Source of the DNA: Clostridia bacterium
Lineage (GTDB): Bacteria; Bacillota; Clostridia; Oscillospirales; CAG-272
Direction of reading: 5' to 3'
Assembly: GCA_017455945.1 (NCBI GenBank)
Contig: JAFTLM010000296.1
Location: 1-5,401 of the forward strand
Length of the DNA: 5,401 nt
Below, in pieces: positions 1-4,389 of the stretch (the stretch's first letter is position 1; the number at the start of each line of letters is the position of its first letter). A program made the translations under genes and the position numbers. A model generated the notes under the pieces. It had not been told where the DNA came from. It worked only from the letters and a program-made list of their open reading frames with translations, and made no database searches.

Positions 1-21
1 AAAGGTAGTGCTTCAGGTAAA

Positions 22-696
22 ATGAGCCTGAAACTTACGGTCTTAAAATACGGCGACACCGTTTTCGGTGAAAACAACATATTCCGAGGCGGAGAAAAAG
101 AAAAACTGCTTCCTATAACCTTTTGTTTCTTTCTCATTGAAACCGAAAAACGCAAAATTCTGGTAGATACCGGTTGCGACGACGGAGCAGGCTTTCCGAT
201 GTCGGTTTTCCGTACGCCGCTTGAGGTTTTGTCCGATATCGGCATCACGCCCGAAGACGTTACGGACGTGATACTCACTCACGCACATCACGACCACGTC
301 CAATCCGTGAAGCATTTTCAAAAATCGAAAATCTATATCCAATCCGAGCAATACGAACACGCCAAGCGTTTTATTCCCGAAGATTTTGACGTTATAACCT
401 TTGAAAATGATTACGTCATCGACGGTAACATTCTGATAAAAAGAATAGACGGGCATGCGAATGGCTCTTGTGCAGTTTTGTTTGAATATAAAGACAAGAC
501 GGTTGTTCTTTGCGGCGACGAGTGCTATACAAAACGCAACCTTGAAGAAAAAATTCCAACGGGTGCCTCCAAAAACCCCGAAAAATCTGAGGCTTTTGTT
601 GAGGAATACTCAAAGGGAAAATACATAGCCTTCACCTGCCACGACCCCGACGTTATGAGAGGACAGACGGGAGCAAAGCTGCTTCTGGAAGATTGA
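22..696 (+). CDS. MBL-fold metallohydrolase, AHL-lactonase-like (possibly 5' incomplete)
   Basis: Metallo-beta-lactamase-fold hydrolase of about 224 aa, probably cytoplasmic, since no signal peptide is visible. The dinuclear metal-binding set is complete. The HxHxDH motif is H87, H89, D91 and H92 (THAHHDH). The others are H145 in GHANG, D166 in CGDE and H207 in CHDP. Length and motif spacing fit the N-acyl-homoserine-lactonase-like branch of the family, but in Clostridia the substrate of such proteins is usually unknown, so a lactonase or quorum-quenching role is not established. The ATG at 22 has only a weak upstream ribosome binding site, and the frame stays open to the left edge, so the true start could lie outside the window. 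The gene ends 20 bp before a strong terminator and appears unrelated to the IS and repeats to its right. Confidence 0.88.
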   Translation: MSLKLTVLKYGDTVFGENNIFRGGEKEKLLPITFCFFLIETEKRKILVDTGCDDGAGFPMSVFRTPLEVLSDIGITPEDVTDVILTHAHHDHVQSVKHFQKSKIYIQSEQYEHAKRFIPEDFDVITFENDYVIDGNILIKRIDGHANGSCAVLFEYKDKTVVLCGDECYTKRNLEEKIPTGASKNPEKSEAFVEEYSKGKYIAFTCHDPDVMRGQTGAKLLLED

Positions 697-716
697 ACAG
701 CGGTTATAAAACATTT

Positions 717-750
717 ACGGACCGAATCCGATTGATTCGGTCCGTATTTT
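717..750 (+). terminator. Rho-independent terminator of the MBL gene
   Basis: A perfect 12-bp stem (ACGGACCGAATC with GATTCGGTCCGT) closes a 5-nt loop and is followed by ATTTT. It starts 20 bp after the MBL stop codon and should end that transcript. Confidence 0.9.
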
Positions 751-760
751 ACTAAAAAAA

Positions 761-1878
761 TGTAAAGTCAATAGTTAAGTGCGAAAAAGTTTATTTTTTC
801 TTTTAAGAAACAGTTTTAATTTCGTTTAAGTATGCTTCAAACAAATCTGATGAGCTGGAATAATTAAACAGTTTTCGGGGGTAATCATTTATCCAATTTT
901 GCAATTTAGTTACTTGTTTTTGCGTGACTTTACTAAAATCACAGCCTTTGGGATAATGTCGACGAACCATTTTATTTTGATTCTCATTTGAACCTCTTTC
1001 CCAAGAAGAATAAGGGTGACAATAATAAGTCACTGTACGTTTATTTTTTCCATTTAATGACGTCTCAATTCCCAAATAATCCGAAAATTCACAACCGTTA
1101 TCAACGGTTATTGTTTTAAAAACAATGCTAAAAAGCCTTGAACCGTATTCACGCTCAAGGGCATTTAATGCACTTACAACACTTTTAGCACTTTTATCTT
1201 TAATTTTTCGGACTATTTCATACCTGGTAAGACGTTCAGTAAGAACGAGAAGCAGACCTTTTGTTCTCTTACAGCCCTCTACACAATCCATTTCCCAATG
1301 ACCAAAGCTTGAACGCTCTGCTATCATAGCAGGGCGTTTTTCAATACTTATACCTTTAGGAGGTTTTGCGGCTTTTTCGGCTTTCGCTTTCTTTTTCTTT
1401 TTATTTTTCTTTACCGGAAGACTATTATTTGTAAGTGTGAGAAAAACACCTTGTTCGATATATCTATACAGTGTCTGCTTACACACAGAAGTCTTAAAAT
1501 TCAAATTCAACTGTTTTATTTTTCCGAGAGCTGCTTCAGGTGAATATTTTTCTTTACTGATCCAATATTCAACAAATTCGGCAAAAGCCATATCGTTACC
1601 TATCTTCAAATCAGGGCCTTTAGCACGCAAAAAATTTTGTTTTTTATCTTCTGCTTTGTCAGGGCTATATCTCATCTCGGTAGTATAATCGGTATTCAGA
1701 TGTTCATACTGACCTCGCTTAAGCTCTCTGTAGACGGTAGAAAAATGAACACCAAGCATTTCAGCCATTTTTTGAGGTTTAATTTTGGCTTTTTGCCAAG
1801 CCTCTATTTTTAATCTATCAGTCCAAGTAAGCGTTTTATAGTGTCTCATATTTTACCTCGCTTTTGTTGTCAACGTTT
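761..1878 (-). mobile_element. IS30-family insertion sequence (approximate ends)
   Basis: The element contains one intact IS30-type transposase. At its 3' side, TGTAAAGTCAATAGTTAAG from 761 resembles the TGTA...TCAAT termini I recall for IS30 itself. The opposite end is less clear: the minus-strand sequence across 1856-1879 (containing GTTGACAACA and AGCGAGG) matches the first end only imperfectly. I see no convincing target duplication. The right boundary is therefore approximate. The IS sits 10 bp beyond the MBL terminator and abuts a 71-nt palindrome; IS30 elements often favour palindromic targets. Confidence 0.45.
803..1849 (-). CDS. IS30-family transposase (DDE integrase core)
   Basis: Intact 348-aa transposase. 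Residues about 5-45 form the helix-turn-helix typical of IS30 proteins (LTWTDRLKIEAW, then MLGVHFSTVYRELKRG), which binds the IS ends. A lysine-rich linker spans about 147-166. The integrase-core catalytic domain runs from about 180 to 340, with D188 in GHWEMD, D250 in TVDNG and E289 in the family signature ERGSNENQN...PKG. All three acidic residues are present and there is no frameshift, so the enzyme looks active. Cut-and-paste/circle-forming transposition is known for the family. The start is ATG at 1849, preceded by GCGAGGT as a modest ribosome binding site. The reading direction opposes the MBL gene. Confidence 0.95.
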   Translation of the reverse strand: MRHYKTLTWTDRLKIEAWQKAKIKPQKMAEMLGVHFSTVYRELKRGQYEHLNTDYTTEMRYSPDKAEDKKQNFLRAKGPDLKIGNDMAFAEFVEYWISKEKYSPEAALGKIKQLNLNFKTSVCKQTLYRYIEQGVFLTLTNNSLPVKKNKKKKKAKAEKAAKPPKGISIEKRPAMIAERSSFGHWEMDCVEGCKRTKGLLLVLTERLTRYEIVRKIKDKSAKSVVSALNALEREYGSRLFSIVFKTITVDNGCEFSDYLGIETSLNGKNKRTVTYYCHPYSSWERGSNENQNKMVRRHYPKGCDFSKVTQKQVTKLQNWINDYPRKLFNYSSSSDLFEAYLNEIKTVS

Positions 1879-1949
1879 CTGTGCGTGGCGGCAAGTCGGG
1901 GCGGAGCGTTCGCTTCTCGCCCTCGACTTTTGCCTTTACCCACGCACAG
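1879..1949. other. 71-nt imperfect palindrome / long hairpin
   Basis: Nested complementary blocks run inward. CTGTGCGTGG (1879-1888) pairs with CCACGCACAG (1940-1949), GGCAA (1890-1894) with TTGCC (1930-1934), GTCG with CGAC (1924-1927), and GGGCG (1899-1903) with CGCCC (1918-1922). A short AGC/GCT tip follows. In total 24 pairs are interrupted only by small bulges. No T-run follows on either strand, so it does not look like a terminator. It lies directly upstream of the IS30 start and could be the insertion target, a structured leader or an intergenic repeat. Confidence 0.75.
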
Positions 1950-1970
1950 GAAATTAGTCTTATAGGGGCG

Positions 1971-2007
1971 AAAAAGCTACGCGCGTATATACGTGCGTAG
2001 CTTTTTT
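1971..2007. terminator. Bidirectional Rho-independent terminator
   Basis: A 26-nt near-perfect palindrome (1976-2001, GCTACGC...GCGTAGC with one G-T pair) is flanked by AAAAA on the left and TTTTTT on the right, so it can terminate transcription in both directions. On the minus strand it lies about 220 nt downstream of the promoter inside repeat copy 1 and would end that transcript. Confidence 0.85.
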
Positions 2008-2219
2008 AATTTCGTTGGTGCAAATCACACCCTAACCCATTACACCCACTTGACAATTCCAAGCGGTTATGATTTCTCATAATCGATTCAACTCGAAAGG
2101 CGGTGATTACATGACTATTCTGTACAGAATATGCAATTTCGTTAATCGTTATTGGCACATAATAATTGACATTATTGCAATGATGACATCCGTCATCTAA
2201 CCACACACCATCCGAGTTG
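1976..2219 (-). ncRNA. Candidate small RNA from repeat copy 1
   Basis: Predicted from the consensus promoter at 2226-2254 (transcription start about 2219) to the bidirectional terminator at 1976-2001, giving roughly 245 nt. It would be antisense to the whole 29-codon ORF and its ribosome binding site. The corresponding stretch of copy 2 carries stop codons in the reading frame that is open here, so the transcript is more likely noncoding. This is inference from promoter and terminator only. Confidence 0.35.
2111..2200 (+). CDS. Putative 29-aa peptide in repeat copy 1
   Basis: ATG to TAA, 29 codons, preceded by AAAGGCGGTGATTAC, a strong ribosome binding site at good spacing. The peptide starts MTILYRICNFVNRY and has an isoleucine-rich hydrophobic second half. 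The homologous ORF in copy 2 has the same start, length and ribosome binding site, with no indels. The N-terminal half is well conserved and the C-terminal third is not. No good plus-strand promoter is visible, while a perfect promoter on the other strand would make antisense RNA. It could be a small hydrophobic toxin-like peptide, or an ORF-shaped by-product of a palindromic repeat. No family recognised. Confidence 0.4.
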   Translation: MTILYRICNFVNRYWHIIIDIIAMMTSVI

Positions 2220-2225
2220 TTACTG

Positions 2226-2254
2226 ATTATATCATAACAGCTCGGATTTGTCAA
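2226..2254 (-). promoter_or_regulatory. Sigma70-type promoter in repeat copy 1
   Basis: On the minus strand, TTGACA (2249-2254) and TATAAT (2226-2231) are separated by exactly 17 nt: both boxes match consensus fully. Copy 2 has the same arrangement at the equivalent site. The -35 box lies within the inverted repeat. Confidence 0.8.
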
Positions 2255-2256
2255 GT

Positions 2257-2660
2257 CCTTAATTTGCACTGTGCACTGAGTAACATCGATTCGAGAAAAC
2301 ACCAAAGCAATCTGAAGTTCAGTGGGGTGGCAGGAAGCCTGGAGAGAATCTGGTGGGAGATGGGAGGAACGATTGTGATCAGGGCGATCGTTTCTATGTG
2401 CGATATTTTTAGTCTATCACACGGTTCTTTTACTCACCATATACAAAGCTGAGCAGAACGCACTTCGTGCGGTAATCACGCTCTGCGGAGCGTAGGAGGG
2501 GGAAACACGTCTGTAAAATGGCGATTTGAGAGTAACAGGAGGAATAGGAATACAAGAAACGGATAAAGGGTAGATGTAAAGTTAAGAATAAAAGTCAGAT
2601 TATAAAAGAGGTAAGGGGCAAGGGGTAAAGAAATAGAGCGATTAGAGGATAAGGAGAACT
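2257..2660. other. Intergenic stretch without a convincing gene
   Basis: No ORF here has a credible start and ribosome binding site. Visible structure includes two tandem hairpins, CGCAC/GTGCG (2459-2471) and ACGCTC-TGCG-GAGCGT (2478-2493). A weaker inverted pair, AACGAT/ATCGTT, lies near 2369-2393. From about 2495 to 2655 the plus strand is strongly purine-rich. A 62-codon open frame on the plus strand (2264-2452) starts at TTG inside the repeat flank and may be coincidental or a gene remnant. Confidence 0.5.
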
Positions 2661-2665
2661 TCATT

Positions 2666-2866
2666 TTACTTTGTGTTATCTCTCTCCATCGTTTCCGCTA
2701 TTGCTCTTTGAATAAAAGCGTTTACACTTCCGCCGTCATACTTTTCAGCGTGGGCTTTGATTACTTCTTTTTCGCCTTTAGGAACACGGAGCTTAATTTC
2801 ATCAAGATTATTTGCCATATATTTTTGGCTGGCTTTTTTTTGTGCTTCAGTATATTTACTTCCCAA
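2666..2866 (-). CDS. Ribbon-helix-helix DNA-binding regulator
   Basis: Small protein of 66 aa with an Arc/MetJ/CopG-type ribbon-helix-helix pattern: beta strand DEIKLRVPKG (about 22-31), helix A about 31-43 (EKEVIKAHAEKY), a GG turn, then helix B about 47-62 (SVNAFIQRAIAETMERD). Such proteins dimerise and place the strand in the DNA major groove. I chose TTG at 2866 as the start because GAGGTGA (2872-2878) then sits at proper ribosome-binding distance; the in-frame GTG at 2875 lies within that site. It is divergent from the 3035-4009 operon, and matching palindromes in both promoters suggest it represses itself and the operon. Similar regulators occur on plasmids, integrative elements and in toxin-antitoxin systems. 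Confidence 0.8.
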   Translation of the reverse strand: MGSKYTEAQKKASQKYMANNLDEIKLRVPKGEKEVIKAHAEKYDGGSVNAFIQRAIAETMERDNTK

Positions 2867-2885
2867 GTTAATCACCTCAACACAT

Positions 2886-2914
2886 ATTATATCACAAAAT
2901 CATATATGTGTACA
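2886..2914 (-). promoter_or_regulatory. Promoter of the RHH regulator
   Basis: The minus strand has TATAAT (2886-2891), a 17-nt spacer and TGTACA (2909-2914), four of six matches to the -35 consensus. The -10 box lies about 20 bp upstream of the start codon. The operator at 2902-2918 covers the -35 box and part of the spacer, as expected for autorepression. Confidence 0.65.
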
Positions 2915-2918
2915 TATA
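2902..2918. promoter_or_regulatory. Operator-like palindrome 1 (regulator side)
   Basis: ATATATGTGTACATATA contains the inverted repeat ATATGT-GT-ACATAT. It differs at one of 17 positions from the site at 2966-2982. It overlaps the -35 region of the RHH promoter and is a likely binding site for the RHH protein. Confidence 0.6.
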
Positions 2919-2962
2919 CAAAGTACACAAAAATTTTATCAAAAGTTTGTGTATTTTACATA

Positions 2963-2991
2963 TTGATATATGGGTACATATATGGTATAAT
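2963..2991 (+). promoter_or_regulatory. Promoter of the small-gene operon
   Basis: TTGATA (2963-2968), a 17-nt spacer and TATAAT (2986-2991) form a strong sigma70-type promoter. Transcription should start near 2998. The second operator-like palindrome fills the spacer, so a bound repressor would block RNA polymerase. Confidence 0.8.
2966..2982. promoter_or_regulatory. Operator-like palindrome 2 (operon side)
   Basis: ATATATGGGTACATATA has one mismatch to the site at 2902-2918; centres are 64 bp apart. It lies between the -35 and -10 boxes of the operon promoter. The shared motif ties both divergent promoters to one regulator. Confidence 0.6.
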
Positions 2992-2997
2992 ATTACT

Positions 2998-3017
2998 GTA
3001 AGGTGCAGATACCTTAC
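2998..3017 (+). promoter_or_regulatory. Hairpin at the 5' end of the operon mRNA
   Basis: GTAAGGT-GCAGAT-ACCTTAC forms a perfect 7-bp stem that begins about where transcription should start. A 5'-terminal stem commonly protects mRNA from decay; here it precedes the AAAGGAGAG ribosome binding site by a few bases without covering it. Confidence 0.55.
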
Positions 3018-3034
3018 AGAAAGGAGAGAATAAA

Positions 3035-3121
3035 ATGAATATGGCAGGAGAAAGAGTGAACGAAATGTCAGGTGCCGAAAAAGAACGACAGGATATGAGA
3101 AAGGAAGATGAGGGAAAATGA
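3035..3121 (+). CDS. 28-aa leader ORF, translationally coupled
   Basis: ATG to TGA, 28 codons, with a very good ribosome binding site (AAAGGAGAG, 8 nt or so before ATG) right after the promoter and 5' hairpin. The product is highly charged and hydrophilic (MNMAGERVNEMSG..., then a Glu/Lys/Arg-rich tail). The stop codon overlaps the next start as ATGA (3118-3121), the hallmark of translational coupling. It may be a leader whose translation drives the 107-aa gene, or a functional micropeptide. No family recognised. Confidence 0.6.
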   Translation: MNMAGERVNEMSGAEKERQDMRKEDEGK

Positions 3122-3441
3122 CAGTAGAACAGATTGAAATTAGAAAAATATTAAATCAAATGCTTGCAGATAACGGCATAAACAGAGAAACGATTAAGGA
3201 CATCATAAAAGATTGCATTGACGAAAGAGTTGATAAAGCATTAAAGCATTTTGAAAACAAGTCTGACGGTTATTTTGCCAATATGGACGACAGAATACAA
3301 GAGGGTCTTGATAGGCTTGTAAAACGGGAAATCGAAATACAGGCGAAAGAAGCTGTAAGAGCGAAAGTAGGCTATTTTTTCAACAACATTACAGTCAATG
3401 TAGAACTGAACCCCCCAACCGAGAAAGGCGGTGAAGAATGA
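3118..3441 (+). CDS. Unknown 107-aa helical protein
   Basis: Hypothetical protein, acidic and predicted mostly alpha-helical: repeated charged heptad-like stretches run from about 1 to 85 (EQIEIRKILNQML, IKDIIKDCIDERVDKALKHF, KREIEIQAKEAVRAKV), then a short strand-like NITVNVELN and a polar tail. There are no membrane segments, signal peptide or catalytic motif. It is the second gene of the RHH-controlled operon, joined to its neighbours by ATGA overlaps at both ends, so the three products are probably made in a coordinated ratio. The start has AGGAAGATGAGGG upstream. The function is unknown; the setting resembles accessory regions of integrative elements. Confidence 0.8.
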   Translation: MTVEQIEIRKILNQMLADNGINRETIKDIIKDCIDERVDKALKHFENKSDGYFANMDDRIQEGLDRLVKREIEIQAKEAVRAKVGYFFNNITVNVELNPPTEKGGEE

Positions 3442-3557
3442 CAAGAAATGAAGTAATGTGCAACAGGTGCGGAAAAACAAGATTGATTACATATCTTGAA
3501 AATCTCGGCTGGTATGAGAAACAAATTCTTGAACTTCTGAAATTCGTCAGAAGATAA
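3438..3557 (+). CDS. 39-aa protein with a CxxC knuckle
   Basis: ATG to TAA, 39 codons, overlapping the 107-aa gene by ATGA (3438-3441), with AAAGGCGGTGA as ribosome binding site inside the preceding gene. The product has one Cys pair, C8-x2-C11 (CNRCGKT), followed by a helical segment rich in Leu and basic residues (ENLGWYEKQILELLKFVRR). A single CxxC could bind zinc in a dimer, or be half of a zinc knuckle. No family recognised. Confidence 0.65.
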   Translation: MTRNEVMCNRCGKTRLITYLENLGWYEKQILELLKFVRR

Positions 3558-3681
3558 AGAAAAAGACCGCCAGCGGTAGGAACGCATAGCGGTCAGTTCA
3601 CATTTCAAACGGGGGAGCGGACCTGCCCTGCTCCCTCAATACGATTTTACCACATTGGCAGGAGAAAGTCAAGAGGTATAA
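3558..3681 (+). other. Structured spacer inside the small-gene operon
   Basis: This 124-nt gap between genes holds two hairpins. GACCGC (3565-3570) pairs with GCGGTC (3589-3594), and GGGAGC (3613-3618) pairs with GCTCCC (3630-3635). AGCGGT occurs twice (3572-3577 and 3588-3593), so ACCGC has two possible partners. Neither hairpin is followed by a T-run, so they are not ordinary terminators. They may be an RNA processing site or a regulatory element; function unknown. Confidence 0.45.
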
Positions 3682-3813
3682 ATGAAATACTTAAAACAAT
3701 TTTTCTACAACCTGGTATTTATACTTGGGCTGACAGAAAAGGCAAAACAAAAAGCCGTTGACCTGGAGCTTATTGACTACAGCGGTCAGGGACGGAACAA
3801 ATACGGTAGATAA
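3682..3813 (+). CDS. 43-aa protein ending in SGQGRNKYGR
   Basis: ATG to TAA, 43 codons, with AAGAGGT 4 nt upstream of ATG. A hydrophobic N-terminal segment (about residues 4-17, LKQFFYNLVFILGL) is followed by a basic helix (TEKAKQKA) and a C-terminal IDYSGQGRNKYGR. The terminal motif resembles, from memory, small hypothetical proteins common in integrative elements of gut Clostridia; I cannot verify this. It might associate with the membrane through its N-terminus. Fourth gene of the apparent operon, 13 bp before the next. Confidence 0.6.
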   Translation: MKYLKQFFYNLVFILGLTEKAKQKAVDLELIDYSGQGRNKYGR

Positions 3814-3826
3814 GAAAGGTTTTAAA

Positions 3827-4009
3827 ATGACAGTAAGAGAGCTTTTTAGCAAAGGGATAGACATTCAATGTACAATCGTTTATTGTTACTATGACTGGAA
3901 CAAAGAAAAAAGAGTAATTTGTAAATATAAAGATGTTGCAGACAAAGAAATCAGATATATGTACTGCGAAGAAAATTGTATCTACATAGAAGTAGAAACC
4001 GAAAAATAA
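3827..4009 (+). CDS. Unknown 60-aa protein
   Basis: I start it at ATG 3827 because AAGAAAGG lies just upstream. An in-frame ATG at 3758 would overlap the 43-aa gene and has no ribosome binding site. The product begins MTVRELFSKGI and is rich in Cys and Tyr (CTIVYCYYDW, RYMYCEENC), with a beta-rich pattern and no membrane segment. Last gene of the operon, ending directly at a terminator. No family recognised; similar short proteins are frequent among accessory genes of integrative elements. Confidence 0.7.
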   Translation: MTVRELFSKGIDIQCTIVYCYYDWNKEKRVICKYKDVADKEIRYMYCEENCIYIEVETEK

Positions 4010-4039
4010 AAAGCCCTCGGAGCAATCCGAGGACTTTTT
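4010..4039. terminator. Bidirectional terminator after the small-gene operon
   Basis: CCTCGGA-GCAA-TCCGAGG (4015-4032) is a perfect 7-bp stem with a GNRA-type GCAA loop, followed by CTTTTT on the plus strand. On the minus strand it is followed by GCTTTTTATTTTT. It ends the plus-strand operon and can also stop the minus-strand transcript from repeat copy 2. Confidence 0.88.
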
Positions 4040-4194
4040 AGTTATATTGTACAATTTACAGCTGTACCGGCTCGTCTCATGTGCCGGGAGAAATTGTTGC
4101 TTTTGCACAAACCGCCTTTAGACCCTACACTTGACAAACCCTATCTTTTGTGGTTTTGTCAGCGGTAAATTTACGCTCGAAAGGTGGTGATTAT

Positions 4195-4284
4195 ATGACT
4201 ATTCTATACAGAATATGCGATTTCGTTAATTGTTATCAGACCATAATAATTGACGTTATTGCAAAGGTTGTAGCCGTCCTATAA
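4195..4284 (+). CDS. Putative 29-aa peptide in repeat copy 2
   Basis: ATG to TAA, 29 codons, behind AAAGGTGGTGATTAT. It shares start, length and most of the first 23 residues with the peptide of copy 1 (MTILYRICDFVNCY), and ends in a hydrophobic VIAKVVAVL. Eleven codons differ from copy 1, only one of them silent, so purifying selection on protein is not evident. The gene is covered by a predicted antisense transcript. It could be a type I toxin-like peptide or not translated at all. Confidence 0.4.
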   Translation: MTILYRICDFVNCYQTIIIDVIAKVVAVL

Positions 4285-4307
4285 CCCCACACTTCCGAGC
4301 TGATGTG

Positions 4308-4336
4308 ATTATACCACAAAAGCTCGGATTTGTCAA
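4308..4336 (-). promoter_or_regulatory. Sigma70-type promoter in repeat copy 2
   Basis: On the minus strand, TTGACA (4331-4336) and TATAAT (4308-4313) are separated by 17 nt, a full-consensus promoter identical in layout to copy 1. The spacer sequence differs from copy 1, yet both boxes are kept. Confidence 0.8.
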
Positions 4337-4389
4337 GTGCCAGTTTTGCCACTCGCTGCGGCTCCACCCCTAACCGGAAAATGCGGATC

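Larger units (their letters stand above)
2048..2256 (-). repeat. Palindromic repeat element, copy 1 (MITE-like)
   Basis: First of two directly oriented ~210-bp elements. Its ends are inverted: the first 26 bases inward (from ACTTGACAA at 2048) match the reverse complement of the right end at 23 of 26 positions. A second inverted block (CAACTCG...ATGAC) lies further in at about 2090-2115 and 2182-2220. An extra outer pair, GTGCAAAT (2018-2025) and ATTTGCAC (2262-2269), may extend the element. The centre holds the palindrome ATTCTGTACAGAAT (2117-2130). Strand is assigned from the internal promoter. No transposase is encoded and no clear target duplication is seen. It could be a MITE, an intergenic RNA gene, or a small-peptide cassette. 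Confidence 0.8.
4010..4301 (-). ncRNA. Candidate small RNA from repeat copy 2
   Basis: Predicted from the promoter at 4308-4336 (start about 4301) to the terminator at 4010-4039, roughly 290 nt. It is antisense to the 29-codon ORF of copy 2. It mirrors the layout of copy 1: perfect promoter, antisense passage through the ORF, bidirectional terminator. A further stem, CCGGC/GCCGG (4067-4087), would lie near its 3' end. Inference only. Confidence 0.35.
4129..4338 (-). repeat. Palindromic repeat element, copy 2 (MITE-like)
   Basis: Second element, in the same orientation as copy 1 (starts 2081 bp apart). The outer 26 bases of its two ends match each other inverted at 23 of 26 positions (from ACTTGACAA at 4129). 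A second inverted block, GCTCG...GAC, lies inside. The core, from CTCGAAAGG to TTATTGCAA (about 4176-4264), is very similar to copy 1, while outer parts have diverged. Shared substitutions occur on both arms, including TTTTGTGGT where copy 1 has GTTATGAT. It lies about 90 bp beyond a bidirectional terminator, as copy 1 also lies next to one. Confidence 0.8.

Noticed and set aside
2050..2083. A plus-strand promoter in the left arm of repeat copy 1
   Set aside because: TTGACA is present, but at 17 nt the sequence is TTTCTC, and the nearest CATAAT is 22 nt away. Copy 2 has TTTTGT at that place. Too weak to call.
2182..2197. A small hairpin near the 3' end of each 29-codon ORF as evidence of RNA covariation
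   Set aside because: GATGAC/GTCATC in copy 1 and AGGTTG/CGTCCT in copy 2 are shifted by one base in the ungapped alignment, so the pairs are not equivalent columns and do not count as covariation.
2006..2305. A 99-codon open frame on the minus strand across repeat copy 1
   Set aside because: The same frame in copy 2 is broken by stop codons, and the copy 1 promoter lies inside the frame. It is best explained as an open frame in a palindromic repeat.
2264..2452. A 62-codon plus-strand frame from TTG to TGA
   Set aside because: It has no ribosome binding site or ATG and begins at the repeat flank. It could be a gene remnant, but nothing in it is recognisable.
2476..2664. A 62-codon hydrophobic minus-strand frame just after the RHH stop codon
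   Set aside because: Its Leu/Phe/Ser/Pro content follows from the pyrimidine-rich strand, and the nearest GGAGAG is about 15 nt from the ATG. Not supported as a gene.
2048..4338. CRISPR array or tandem repeat array
   Set aside because: There are only two long copies 2 kb apart, with genes between them. No short, regularly spaced repeats are present.
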